From Geodermatophilus sabuli (lineage in GTDB: Bacteria > Actinomycetota > Actinomycetes > Mycobacteriales > Geodermatophilaceae), in the NCBI RefSeq assembly GCF_900215145.1, contig NZ_OBDO01000007.1, positions 124,001-188,000 on the forward strand: 64,000 nucleotides of DNA, written 5' to 3'. The notes beneath the pieces are model-generated. The model did not search any database. It saw nothing but the letters and a program-made list of their open reading frames with translations, and was not told the DNA's origin. The position numbers and the translations under genes were made by a program. Positions 42,567 to 55,671 of this stretch are shown here, one piece after another (the stretch's first letter is position 1; each line of letters starts with the position of its first letter).

Positions 42567-42620
42567 CCCCGTCCCGGGTCCCGCCCTGAGCTTGCGAAGG
42601 GCGGGGAGGACGGGGTCCTT
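42567..42620. repeat. dispersed intergenic stem-loop, copy B
   Basis: Outer arms CCCCGTCC/GGACGGGG and inner CCGCCC/GGGCGG enclose TGAGCTTGCGAA, followed by TCCTT. It sits between gyrB and gyrA and belongs to the family of copies at 23851, 25022, 28771, 53652 and 63616. Confidence 0.75.
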
Positions 42621-42652
42621 GTACGAGCAGTGGGGAGCGAGGGGGCCGTTCC

Positions 42653-46435
<3,783 letters not shown>

Positions 46436-46544
46436 TCACGTCCCTGTCCGACCCCGTTGGCCGTGCCGTGGTGCCCGATCGTGGTCCTCGTGCCCGTCGC
46501 GCGCGACCCGAGCGCGACACCTTCCGACGGCCGACACTCGGGCC

Positions 46545-48068
46545 ATGGCCGAACCCGTCGCCCCCCCGAAGACCTGCCTCGTCACCGGGGCCACCGGCTA
46601 CATCGGCGGGCGGCTGGTGCCCGAACTGCTCGCCGCCGGTCACCGGGTGCGGGTCATGACCCGCACCCCGGAACGGCTGCGCGACCACCCGTGGGCCGGC
46701 CGGGTCGAGGTGGCCCGCGCCGACGCCGGGGACGCCGAGGCGGTCGCGGCCGCCTGCGCCGGGGTCGACGTCGTCTACTACCTGGTCCACGCCCTGGGCA
46801 CCGGCCCGGAGTTCGAGGAGACCGACCGGCGGACGGCGCGGGTCGTGGCCGGCGCCGCCCGGGACGCCGGGGTGGGGCGGCTGGTCTACCTCGGCGGGCT
46901 CGAGCCGGCCGACGAGGAGCTCTCCCCGCACCTGCGCTCGCGCGCGGAGGTGGCGCAGATCCTGCTGGCGTCCGGCGTGCCGGCCGTCGTCCTGCGGGCG
47001 GCGGTGGTGCTGGGGTCGGGGTCGGCGTCGTTCGAGATGCTGCGGTACCTGACCGAGCGGCTGCCGGTGATGGTGACGCCGCGGTGGGTGCACAGCCGCA
47101 TCCAGCCGATCGCGATCCGCGACGTGCTGCGCTACCTGGTCGGCTGCGCCACCCTGCCGGCCGACGTCTCCCGCTGCTTCGACATCGGCGGCCCCGACGT
47201 CATGGACTACGCCGAGATGATGCAGCGGTTCGCGACCGTGGCCGGGCTGCCGCGGCGGCGGATCCTGCCGGTGCCGCTGTTCACGCCGTCGCTGTCCAGC
47301 CACTGGGTCGGTCTCATCACCCCCGTACCGGCCGGGATCGCGCGGCCGCTGGTGGAGTCGCTGCGCAACACCGTGGTCTGCGGCGAGCACGACATCGCCC
47401 GGTACGTGCCCGACCCGCCCGGCGGGCTGCTCGGCTTCGACGAGGCGGTGCGGCTGGCGATCCAGCGCGTCTCGAACGCCACGGTGGCCACCCGGTGGTC
47501 CTCGGCCTCCGTGCCCGGTGCGCCGTCGGACCCGCTGCCGACCGACCCGGACTGGGCCGGCGGCAGCCTGTACGTCGACGAGCGCACCCAAGAGACCACC
47601 GCGACGCCGTCCGCACTGTGGCGGGTGGTCGAGGGCATCGGCGGGGAGAACGGCTGGTACTCCTTCCGGCTCGCCTGGGAGGTGCGCGGCTGGCTGGACC
47701 GCGCGGTCGGCGGCGTGGGCCTGCGGCGGGGACGGCGCTCGCCGTCGCAGCTCTACGTCGGCGACGCCCTCGACTTCTGGCGCGTGGAGGAGATCGAGCC
47801 CGGCCGGCTGCTGCGGCTGCGCGCCGAGATGCGGGTACCCGGGCTGGCCTGGCTGGAGTTCCACGTGGAACAGGAGGGCGGGCGCACCCGGCTGCGGCAG
47901 AAGGCGACCTTCCGGCCGCACGGGCTGTTCGGCCACGTCTACTGGTGGGCGCTCGTGCCGTTCCACGGGTTCGTGTTCGGCGGGATGCTCCGCAACACCT
48001 GCCGCGCCGCGGAGACGCATGATCAGCCTGGCTCACCGGAGCGCGTCCTGGTTCAGCGCCGACAGTGA
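46545..48068 (+). CDS. NAD(P)-binding SDR-type protein with DUF2867 domain
   Basis: The 507-residue product starts at ATG 46545 with the extended-SDR Rossmann motif LVTGATGYIGGRLVPELLAA. VDVVYYLVHALGTG and GVGRLVYLGGLEP follow. From about residue 335 it is DUF2867 (WRVVEGIGGENGWYSFRLAW, then DALDFWRVEEIEPGRLLRL). The same two-domain layout is found in actinobacterial putative NADH-ubiquinone-oxidoreductase-like proteins of unknown reaction. The last 18 residues are encoded by a repeat hairpin and are not conserved-looking. A parS-type palindrome lies within the coding region. Confidence 0.85.
   Translation: MAEPVAPPKTCLVTGATGYIGGRLVPELLAAGHRVRVMTRTPERLRDHPWAGRVEVARADAGDAEAVAAACAGVDVVYYLVHALGTGPEFEETDRRTARVVAGAARDAGVGRLVYLGGLEPADEELSPHLRSRAEVAQILLASGVPAVVLRAAVVLGSGSASFEMLRYLTERLPVMVTPRWVHSRIQPIAIRDVLRYLVGCATLPADVSRCFDIGGPDVMDYAEMMQRFATVAGLPRRRILPVPLFTPSLSSHWVGLITPVPAGIARPLVESLRNTVVCGEHDIARYVPDPPGGLLGFDEAVRLAIQRVSNATVATRWSSASVPGAPSDPLPTDPDWAGGSLYVDERTQETTATPSALWRVVEGIGGENGWYSFRLAWEVRGWLDRAVGGVGLRRGRRSPSQLYVGDALDFWRVEEIEPGRLLRLRAEMRVPGLAWLEFHVEQEGGRTRLRQKATFRPHGLFGHVYWWALVPFHGFVFGGMLRNTCRAAETHDQPGSPERVLVQRRQ
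47858..47871. promoter_or_regulatory. parS-type site inside a coding region
   Basis: GTTCCACGTGGAAC, identical to the intergenic copies, here encoding part of EFHVEQ. Exact 14-bp identity within 14 kb of parA makes a real site likely. Confidence 0.6.
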
Positions 48069-48100
48069 GCCAGGACGCCGCAGGATCAGCCAGGCTGATC
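48021..48100. repeat. 80-bp nested inverted repeat at the 3' end of the SDR gene
   Basis: Outer arms GATCAGCCTGGCT (48021-48033) and AGCCAGGCTGATC (48088-48100) and inner GCGTCCTGG/CCAGGACGC (48043, 48070) form a long cruciform-capable hairpin. It encodes the last residues of the SDR protein and separates it from the convergent ABC gene, so it may also terminate both. Confidence 0.8.
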
Positions 48101-48113
48101 GTGCGGCGACCGG

Positions 48114-49877
48114 TCACACCAGCAGCTGGGCGGCGGCGAGCTCGCGGTACAGGGGGCTGGACTCGACCAGCTCGGCGTGGGTGCCGCGGGCGACCACCCG
48201 CCCGCCGTCGAGCACCACGATCTGGTCGCTGTCGAGCACCGTGGACAGCCGGTGGGCCACCACGAGCAGGGCGCGGTCCTCGGCGGCCGCGGCGAGGGTC
48301 TGCCGGAGCAGTTGCTCGTTGCGGGCGTCCAGGCTGGCGGTGGGCTCGTCGAGCAGCAGCAGCGCCGGGCGGGACAGCAGCGAGCGGGCGATCGCCAGCC
48401 GCTGCCGCTCCCCACCGGACAGCAACACGCCCTCGTCCCCCACCGGCACGTCGAGCCCTCGCGGGGAGCGCTGCACCACCTCGGTGAGGCCGACGTCGGC
48501 GAGCACCGCCCACAGCTGGGGGTCGGTGGCGTCCGGCGCCGCCAGTAGCAGGTTGTCCCGCACCGAGCCCGCGAGCACGGGGGCCTCCTGCTCGACGTAC
48601 CCCAGTCGCGCTCGCAGCCCGGCCCGCGGCAGGTCGCGCACGTCGGTGCCGGCCCACCGGATCGCCCCGCCGGTCAGCGGGTAGAAGCCCTCGACCAGCG
48701 CCAGCACCGTCGACTTGCCCGCACCCGACGGCCCCACCAGCGCCACCCGGCTGCCGGCCGGCACCGCCAGGGACACCCCGCGCAGCACCTCGGTGCCGTC
48801 CGGATAGGCGAAGGAGACGTCGTCCAGTTCGAGCAGCGGGACCTCGCGGGACGGCGGCGCCGGCGGGACGGCGACGGCGGCGCTGCCGCGCTCGGGCCGG
48901 GCGTCCTCCTCCGGCGCCAGCCCGAGCACCTCCTGGATGCGGGCCAGTGCCCCCAGCCCGGTCTGCAGCTGGGTCCAGGCGCCGATCGCCTGTCCCAGCG
49001 GCATGACCAGCAGGAACAGGTACAGGATGAAGGCGACCAGGTCGGCGACGGAGATCGTGCCGGCCGCCACCCGGTACCCGCCCAGCCCGAGGACGGCGAG
49101 GAAGGCCCCCTGGACGGCGATCGAGCCGGCGGGGGAGACCAGCGCCTCCAGCCGCGCCACCCGGACGCCGGCCGCGTAGGCCCGCCCCGCGCTGGCGCCG
49201 ACGACGTCGACCTCGCGGGCGGTGGCGCCGCTGGCGCGGATGGTGCGCACCGCCGACAGCGCCCGCTCCACCGCGGCGCTCATGGCGCCGACCTCCTCCT
49301 GGGCCTGCCGCGACAACCGGCGCACACCCCGGGACACGGAGGCGACGACGGCCACGCCGATGGCGACCGCGACGACGGTGACCAGCAGCAGCCACGCGTC
49401 CACCAGGGCCATCGCGACGAGCGCGCCGACGCCGACGACCACCGAGCCGACGATGTCGACGACGCCGGAGGTGACGGTGGCCCGCAGCAGCGTGGTGTCC
49501 GCGCCCACCCGGGACATCAGGTCCCCGGTGCGCCGCCGGTCGTACTCGGCGATCGGCAGGCGCAACAGCCGGTCGGCCACCGTCCGGCGGGTGGAGAGCA
49601 CCACCCCCTCAGCGGTGCGCTGCAGCAGGTACTGCTGGAAGGCCGACACCGCCGAGGCGGCGACCACGACGACGACGAGCGCCACCACCGCCGGCAGCAG
49701 GAGCTGGCCCTCCCCGACCGCCTCGATCGCGCGGGCCACCAGCGCCGGCTGGGCCAGCGCGCCCGCGGCGGCCACCAGGGACAGCCCGGCGGCGCCCAGC
49801 AACGGCCGGCGGTGCGGGCGCAGCAGCGGGAGCAGCTCCCGCAGCCCGGCCGACGGCGCGCCGTCGGCCGCGGTCAC
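48114..49877 (-). CDS. ABC exporter, fused permease and ATPase
   Basis: The 587-residue half-transporter has a six-helix type IV transmembrane domain (1-315) and an ATPase with Walker A VGPSGAGKSTVLAL, signature LLSGGERQRLAIARSLL and Walker B LLLLDEPTASLD, then the H-loop VVAHRLSTV. It probably works as a homodimer exporting a lipid, drug or peptide; the substrate is unknown. GTG 49877 overlaps the end of the upstream unknown gene by 4 bp. Confidence 0.93.
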   Translation of the reverse strand: MTAADGAPSAGLRELLPLLRPHRRPLLGAAGLSLVAAAGALAQPALVARAIEAVGEGQLLLPAVVALVVVVVAASAVSAFQQYLLQRTAEGVVLSTRRTVADRLLRLPIAEYDRRRTGDLMSRVGADTTLLRATVTSGVVDIVGSVVVGVGALVAMALVDAWLLLVTVVAVAIGVAVVASVSRGVRRLSRQAQEEVGAMSAAVERALSAVRTIRASGATAREVDVVGASAGRAYAAGVRVARLEALVSPAGSIAVQGAFLAVLGLGGYRVAAGTISVADLVAFILYLFLLVMPLGQAIGAWTQLQTGLGALARIQEVLGLAPEEDARPERGSAAVAVPPAPPSREVPLLELDDVSFAYPDGTEVLRGVSLAVPAGSRVALVGPSGAGKSTVLALVEGFYPLTGGAIRWAGTDVRDLPRAGLRARLGYVEQEAPVLAGSVRDNLLLAAPDATDPQLWAVLADVGLTEVVQRSPRGLDVPVGDEGVLLSGGERQRLAIARSLLSRPALLLLDEPTASLDARNEQLLRQTLAAAAEDRALLVVAHRLSTVLDSDQIVVLDGGRVVARGTHAELVESSPLYRELAAAQLLV

Positions 49878-50887
49878 GAGGACGCGGCGAGGGCGCCGAC
49901 GATCGCGGTCAGCAGCCGGGCGTGGTGCTCGATGAGCTCGGGGCGGTGGCCGTCGGGCCGGATCGCGGCGACGAAGCCGCCCGCCCAGCTGCTCCCCTGA
50001 CTGGCCGACGTCCAGAACTCGTCGCCGTCGTCGGTGCCCAGCAGCAGCCCGCGCACCGTCGCGTCCGCCACCAGCCGCCGCGTCACCGGGCCGTCCTCGG
50101 CGGCCAGCAGCACCCAGCGGGCGTCGAACTCCGGGTCCCCGCTGGGCACCTGCACCAGCCCGCCGGTGCGGTGCTTCCAGAACCGGGCCGGCGACAGCCG
50201 CAGCGACGGGACGGGGATCAGCACCGGCGCCGCGGTGATCGCGTACTCCGGCACCGCGTAGCGCCCGGAGGCGTAGAGGACGTCGAAGGCGACGAGCTCG
50301 GTGGAGCCGTAGCGGCCGCGCATCACCCCGGCCGGCCGGTGGTCCTTCGTCGCGCGGACCGGCGCGGAGGCGACCAGCTCGGCGAGCGGGGCGTCCTCCG
50401 GGCCGGTGCCGTCGGAGATCGCCCAGCCGTGCTGGACCGCCCAGCCCTGCGCGCCGACCACGTCGCCCTGGTAGGCGAAGACCCGCTCCACCTCACCCGG
50501 CTGGCGTGGACGGCGACCGCCGAACAGGCCCCCGCGCACCGGCTGCTCGGCCGGTGGGGGTGCCGGCTCCGGCGAGGGCCGGTCCCACGGCTCGTCGGAC
50601 GACGTCCGGTTGTCCCAGGCCTCGGCCGGCGCCGGGGAGCCGGTCCCGGCGGGCGGTGGAACCGGTCGGACGGGCTCGGCGGCCGGCAGGTCCCAGCCCG
50701 GCGGCTGCCAGGAGGCGCCGGCGTCGGACGGCGGCTGCGCACCGGCGGGACCGTCCTCGGGGAACCGTCCCGGGGCCGAGCCGGGCGCCGGCTGCGCGTC
50801 GTCGTCCCCCAGGTGGGCGGGCTCCCGCCAGCCGCTGCCGTCGTCGGGCCGGTCGTCGAAGCCGTCGCGGTCGCGGGGGCTGCTCAT
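49874..50887 (-). CDS. protein of unknown function upstream of ABC exporter
   Basis: The 337-residue product has a disordered Pro/Gly/Asp-rich N-terminal third (1-125) and a compact C-terminal part: VERVFAYQGDVVGAQGWAVQ, STELVAFDVLYASGRYAVPE, LSPARFWKHRTGGLVQVPSG. I do not recognise a family. No signal peptide or membrane helix is visible. Its overlap with the ABC exporter suggests a linked function. ATG 50887 follows GGGAGGACGATGC. Confidence 0.7.
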   Translation of the reverse strand: MSSPRDRDGFDDRPDDGSGWREPAHLGDDDAQPAPGSAPGRFPEDGPAGAQPPSDAGASWQPPGWDLPAAEPVRPVPPPAGTGSPAPAEAWDNRTSSDEPWDRPSPEPAPPPAEQPVRGGLFGGRRPRQPGEVERVFAYQGDVVGAQGWAVQHGWAISDGTGPEDAPLAELVASAPVRATKDHRPAGVMRGRYGSTELVAFDVLYASGRYAVPEYAITAAPVLIPVPSLRLSPARFWKHRTGGLVQVPSGDPEFDARWVLLAAEDGPVTRRLVADATVRGLLLGTDDGDEFWTSASQGSSWAGGFVAAIRPDGHRPELIEHHARLLTAIVGALAASS

Positions 50888-50928
50888 CGCTGCATCGTCC
50901 TCCCGGAGCGGTCCGACGCGGACCGCTC

Positions 50929-51429
50929 CTATCCGTACGTGTCCCGTGGCCCCCGCCCGCGGACCGAGCGCGGGCCCTTCTTCCAGCTGGGGGCCGTCGG
51001 TCCGACAACGCGCAGGCGGGTCACGACGTCCCCGCCGACCTGCGCGCGCAGCCGGCCGAGGATGGTCGGGGCGAGCAGCCGCAACTGCGTCGCCCACGCG
51101 GTGGACTCCGCGACGACCAGCAGCTCGCCCTCGGTGAGGGTCTGCGGGGTGCAGTGTGCGGCGATGTCCGGGCCGACCAGCGCCGACCAGCGCCCGAAGA
51201 CCGCGCCCACCTTGGTGTGCGTGCTCCAGTCCTGCGCGGTGACCAGAGAGTCGACCAGCCGGCCCAGCGGCTGTGGGTCGTCGTCCCCGGGCCGGGCGCC
51301 GGTCCAGGTCCGCCGCGGACCGGCGATCCGCCGCCGGGTCGGGCGCGGCCGGGCCGCCGACGCGGCGCGGGCGGCCTCCAGCGCCGCCCGCGCGATGTCG
51401 CTGGGCCGGGCGGGCGGGTCAGCGCTCAC
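50929..51429 (-). CDS. DUF721 (DciA-like) protein
   Basis: The 166-residue protein has a basic, disordered N-terminus and a DUF721 domain at about 55-140 (LGRLVDSLVTAQDWSTHTKV, VFGRWSALVGPDIAAHCTP, LLVVAESTAWATQLRLLAPT). DUF721 is the DciA helicase-loader family that acts with DnaB in most bacteria. It follows recF with a 4-bp overlap as in mycobacteria. A role in loading the replicative helicase at oriC is inferred from family. Confidence 0.88.
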   Translation of the reverse strand: MSADPPARPSDIARAALEAARAASAARPRPTRRRIAGPRRTWTGARPGDDDPQPLGRLVDSLVTAQDWSTHTKVGAVFGRWSALVGPDIAAHCTPQTLTEGELLVVAESTAWATQLRLLAPTILGRLRAQVGGDVVTRLRVVGPTAPSWKKGPRSVRGRGPRDTYG

Positions 51430-52628
51430 CGGACCTCCTCCTCGAGCACCGCAGCGTCCACCGGACCATCCTCGGCTGCCGCGGGGGCCAGTGGAACCGC
51501 CTGCCCACCGGCGACCTGCACGACCGTGCCGCGCAGCTCCGCCGGGACGTCGTCGAGCACCGCGGCGGTGATCAGCGTCTGCTCGGCCGATCGGGCCACC
51601 GCGACCAGGGCCGCGCGCCGGTCGGCGTCCAGCGTGGCGAAGACGTCGTCGAGCACCAGCAGCGGCTCCTCGCCGTCGGCCCGCAGGAGCTCGAAGCAGC
51701 CGAGCTTGAGGGCGAGCGCCAGCGACCAGGACTCCCCGTGGCTGGCGAACCCCTTGGCCGGCATGGTGCCCAGCGAGATGACCAGGTCGTCGCGGTGCGG
51801 CCCGACCAGGGTCATCCCCCGGTCCACCTCCTCGGCCCGGCGCTCGGCGACGCGGTCCCGCAGCGCCGTGCTGAGCTCGGCGGCGTCCGGCAGCCGGGCC
51901 CCCTCGACCAGCGGCGTCCCGTCCCCGGCCAGGGGGACGGTGCTGGCGTAGCCCAGCGCCGCCACCGCGGCGTCGGCCCCCGCGACCCCTGCGTAGGCGC
52001 GGGCGACGTGCGGACCGAGGTCGGCGAGCAGCCGCAGGCGGGCGGCGAGCAGCTGCCCGCCCAGGTCGATCAGGTGCCCGTCCCAGACGTCGAGGGTGGC
52101 CAGGGCGTTGCCGCGGGCCAGCCGGGCGGTCTTGAGCAGGGCGTTGCGCTGCTTGAGCACCCGGTCGTAGTCGCTGCGCACACCGGCCAGCCGCGGCGTC
52201 CGGCTGACCAGGAGGTCGTCGAGGAACCGGCGCCGCTCGGCGGGGTCCCCCCGCACCAGGACGAGGTCCTCCGGCGCGAACAGCACCGACTTCACCAGCC
52301 CGAGCAGCTCCCGCGGCCGCGGCAGCTGAGCCCGGTTGACCCGCACCCGGTTGGCCCTGCCCGGGTTGATCTCGATCTCGACGAGCAGCTCGCGGTCCTC
52401 GCGGCGCAGCGCCGCACGGACCACCGCCTGCCCCGCACCCTGGCGGACCAGCGGGGTGTCGCTGGCGACCCGGTGGCTGCTCATCGTGGCCAGGTAGCCG
52501 ACGGCCTCGACGAGGTTGGTCTTGCCCTCGCCGTTGCGGCCGACGAAGACGGTCGGTCCGGGGCGGAGGGCCAGGTCCACCCGGTCCCAGTTGCGGAACG
52601 AGCCGAGCTGCAGGTGCCGGACGTACAC
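51426..52628 (-). CDS. recF: DNA recombination and repair protein RecF
   Basis: The 400-residue SMC-like ATPase has Walker A VGRNGEGKTNLVEAV, the RecF sequence LFAPEDLVLVRGDPAERRRF, signature region SHGESWSLALALKLG and Walker B LLVLDDVFATLDADRR. It loads RecA on gapped DNA together with RecO/RecR. GTG 52628 starts it. A 28-bp palindrome lies between it and gnd. Confidence 0.96.
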   Translation of the reverse strand: MYVRHLQLGSFRNWDRVDLALRPGPTVFVGRNGEGKTNLVEAVGYLATMSSHRVASDTPLVRQGAGQAVVRAALRREDRELLVEIEINPGRANRVRVNRAQLPRPRELLGLVKSVLFAPEDLVLVRGDPAERRRFLDDLLVSRTPRLAGVRSDYDRVLKQRNALLKTARLARGNALATLDVWDGHLIDLGGQLLAARLRLLADLGPHVARAYAGVAGADAAVAALGYASTVPLAGDGTPLVEGARLPDAAELSTALRDRVAERRAEEVDRGMTLVGPHRDDLVISLGTMPAKGFASHGESWSLALALKLGCFELLRADGEEPLLVLDDVFATLDADRRAALVAVARSAEQTLITAAVLDDVPAELRGTVVQVAGGQAVPLAPAAAEDGPVDAAVLEEEVR

Positions 52629-52642
52629 GTGTCAGGCCCCTG

Positions 52643-52670
52643 AGGGGCAGAAATGGCCATTTCTGCCCCT
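52643..52670. repeat. 28-bp perfect palindrome between gnd and recF
   Basis: A zero-loop palindrome whose left half is AGGGGCAGAAATGG. It lies 15 bp upstream of the recF start and 23 bp after the gnd stop. It could attenuate gnd readthrough into recF. Confidence 0.85.
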
Positions 52671-52693
52671 CCGAGAGGTCGGGAGGAGCGTGC

Positions 52694-53626
<933 letters not shown>

Positions 53627-53651
53627 GACGACGTCCTCTCCTCGCAGTAGA

Positions 53652-53705
53652 AGGACCCTCCTGCCCCCCACCACTCGCAGGCTCGCGGCGGGACCCTGCA
53701 GGAGA
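53652..53705. repeat. dispersed intergenic stem-loop, copy C
   Basis: AGGACCCTCCTGCCCC, central ACTCGCAGGCTCGCGGC and terminal GGGACCCTGCAGGAG, with CTCCTGC/GCAGGAG arms. It aligns with the reverse complement of copy A. It lies between dnaN and gnd. Confidence 0.75.
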
Positions 53706-53709
53706 GCCT

Positions 53710-53729
53710 GCCTCGGCACGGGCCGAGGC
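53710..53729 (-). terminator. hairpin downstream of dnaN
   Basis: GCCTCGG(CC) and GCCGAGGC arms form a compact stem just after the dnaN stop on the minus strand. No T-run. Confidence 0.5.
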
Positions 53730-53742
53730 GCGACCGGTTGGT

Positions 53743-54903
53743 TCACCCAGGCAGGCGCACCGGCATGATCAGGTAGCGGTAGCTGCCGGGCCGCTCGGCC
53801 GGCTTGGCGGGGGCGTCGTCGTCGGCGGCCGGCTCCTCCACACCGGACAGGACGGCCGGCTTCAGCGGGCTGGTGAAGTCCATGCGCGCCCGGGGCGTGT
53901 GCACCGCGGCCAGCCCGTCGAGCAGGAACGTCGGGTTGAAGCCGATGGTCAGCGGCTCCCCGTCGAACTCGACGTCGCAGCGCTCCTCCGCCTGCCCCTC
54001 GTCGTCGCTGCCACCGGCCCGCAGGGTGACCTGCCCCGGCGTGAACTCACAACGCAGCGGCGTACCGCGCTCGGCGACGAGGGCGACGCGCTTGGCGGCG
54101 TCGGTGAACAGCCCGACCGGCAGCACCGCGTTGGCGTGCGACTCGCTGGGCATGATCGCGCGGTACTTGACGAACTCGGCGTCCAGCAGCCGGGTGGTGG
54201 TCTGCCGGTCCTTGCCCGACAACCCGAGGATGCCCTCCCCGGAGGTGCCGGAGGACAGCGACAGGGTGATCTCCGGCCCGCTGGTCAGCGTCTTGGCCGC
54301 GTCGGCCAGCGTGCGGGCCGGGACGAGGACCGCCGCCGACAGCCCGGGCGTCTCCGGACGCCAGGCGAACTCCCGCACCGCCAACCGGTAGCGGTCGGTG
54401 GCCGCGAGGGTGACGAGGTCGTCCTCGATCTCCAGCCGGACACCGGTGAGCATGGGCAGGGTGTCGTCACGGCCCGCGGCGACGGCCACCTGGCCGACCG
54501 CCTCGGCGAAGACGTCACTGTCCACCACCCCGGCCGAGGACGGCATCGACGGCAGGGAGGGGTAGTCCTCCACCGGCAGCGTCGGCAGGCTGAACCGGGC
54601 GTTGCCACAGGCAATGGACAGCCGCGGGCCCTCCGCGGTGACGTCGACCGGGTGCGGCGGCAGCGCCCGCGTGATCTCGGCCAGCAGCCGGCCGGGCACG
54701 AGCGTGCGACCACTCTCCGTGGCCTGCACGTCGACCTCCGCGCGGGCGGAGACCTCGTAGTCGAACCCGCTCACCGACAGCTGACTGCCGTCCACCTCGA
54801 GCAGGATGCCGGCCAGGACCGGCACCGACGGCCGGGGCGGCAGGCTGCGCGCCGTCCACGCAACGGCATCGGCGAGCACCTCACGTGCCACCCGGAACTT
54901 CAT
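53743..54903 (-). CDS. dnaN: DNA polymerase III beta subunit (sliding clamp)
   Basis: The 386-residue clamp begins MKFRVAREVLADAVAWTARS and shows the three-domain repeats, for example VPVLAGILLEVDGSQLSVSG, AVLVPARTLADAAKTLTSG and IGFNPTFLLDGLAAV, ending YRYLIMPVRLPG, which forms the partner-binding pocket end. ATG 54903 is used because upstream in-frame codons (to 54972) lie in the origin spacer and are not clamp-like. Confidence 0.96.
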   Translation of the reverse strand: MKFRVAREVLADAVAWTARSLPPRPSVPVLAGILLEVDGSQLSVSGFDYEVSARAEVDVQATESGRTLVPGRLLAEITRALPPHPVDVTAEGPRLSIACGNARFSLPTLPVEDYPSLPSMPSSAGVVDSDVFAEAVGQVAVAAGRDDTLPMLTGVRLEIEDDLVTLAATDRYRLAVREFAWRPETPGLSAAVLVPARTLADAAKTLTSGPEITLSLSSGTSGEGILGLSGKDRQTTTRLLDAEFVKYRAIMPSESHANAVLPVGLFTDAAKRVALVAERGTPLRCEFTPGQVTLRAGGSDDEGQAEERCDVEFDGEPLTIGFNPTFLLDGLAAVHTPRARMDFTSPLKPAVLSGVEEPAADDDAPAKPAERPGSYRYLIMPVRLPG

Positions 54904-55671
54904 GACCCGATCCACCCCAGCTCTGTCGTACCGCTTCGTTGCGGTGCTCATGGTGCCGTGTGACAGGGACATGCGGGTAACTGCGGCCCCGATCAGGTGT
55001 GCTGGAGCCCCTCGAGACCCTGCTTCCCCACCCTGAATGTGGTTCGAGAACTCATCGAGACAACTCCCTCATCCTCGTCATCACTGGTGTGGAAGCTGGG
55101 GATCGAGGCCCTTTGCGCAGGCCAGCCCCGAAGTCGACATGTTGGCCGACTGTGGGTGCAGCGACCGTCCCTGTTGTCGACACGTGGACATCTCGACGTC
55201 CGTGCACACCGACCGCCGTCTCTCCACCTGCTGTCCCCTGGTTCCCCCAGTACCCGTCCCCAGGTCCTGTGCACGACGGCGGCGCCGATGGCGCGACCGG
55301 ACGGGGGCTCGGCCGGCACGGAACGCATACCAGCAGGTCAACGACGTGCGGACGACGGGGAGGTGGCCAGGGGACGACGGCACTCCCACGGAGAGGCGTC
55401 ACGACGCGTGAGGTGGTCGGTACGAGATACCCCCAGACTGTGCACATCCCTGGGGACAACTCGTCGACGAGTCGACCGCAGGCCGGACGGCCAGCGCGGC
55501 CTTCCCCGGACGAGGCACGGCATGACGCCATGCACACGGTTGCCCACAGGTGTGGAGAAGTCGACAGTCTCCACCGGCGGCCCACCGGCCGCCACCGCAG
55601 CGGACCGTCGTCGTCCGGGTGTCCTGGCCCGCCCCGTCGGCCGGCGTCGCCGTCGACCGAGGCGTCCCGGG
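54904..55671. other. chromosomal replication origin oriC
   Basis: This 768-bp gene-free dnaA-dnaN spacer contains one-mismatch DnaA boxes TTGTCGACA (55174), TTGTCCCCA (reverse, 55451), TTGCCCACA (55540) and TTCTCCACA (reverse, 55551), plus CTGTGCACA at 55438 preceded by GATACCCCCAGA. The gene context (dnaA, dnaN, gyrBA, parAB) is that of actinobacterial oriC. The unwinding region cannot be placed with certainty. Confidence 0.85.
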
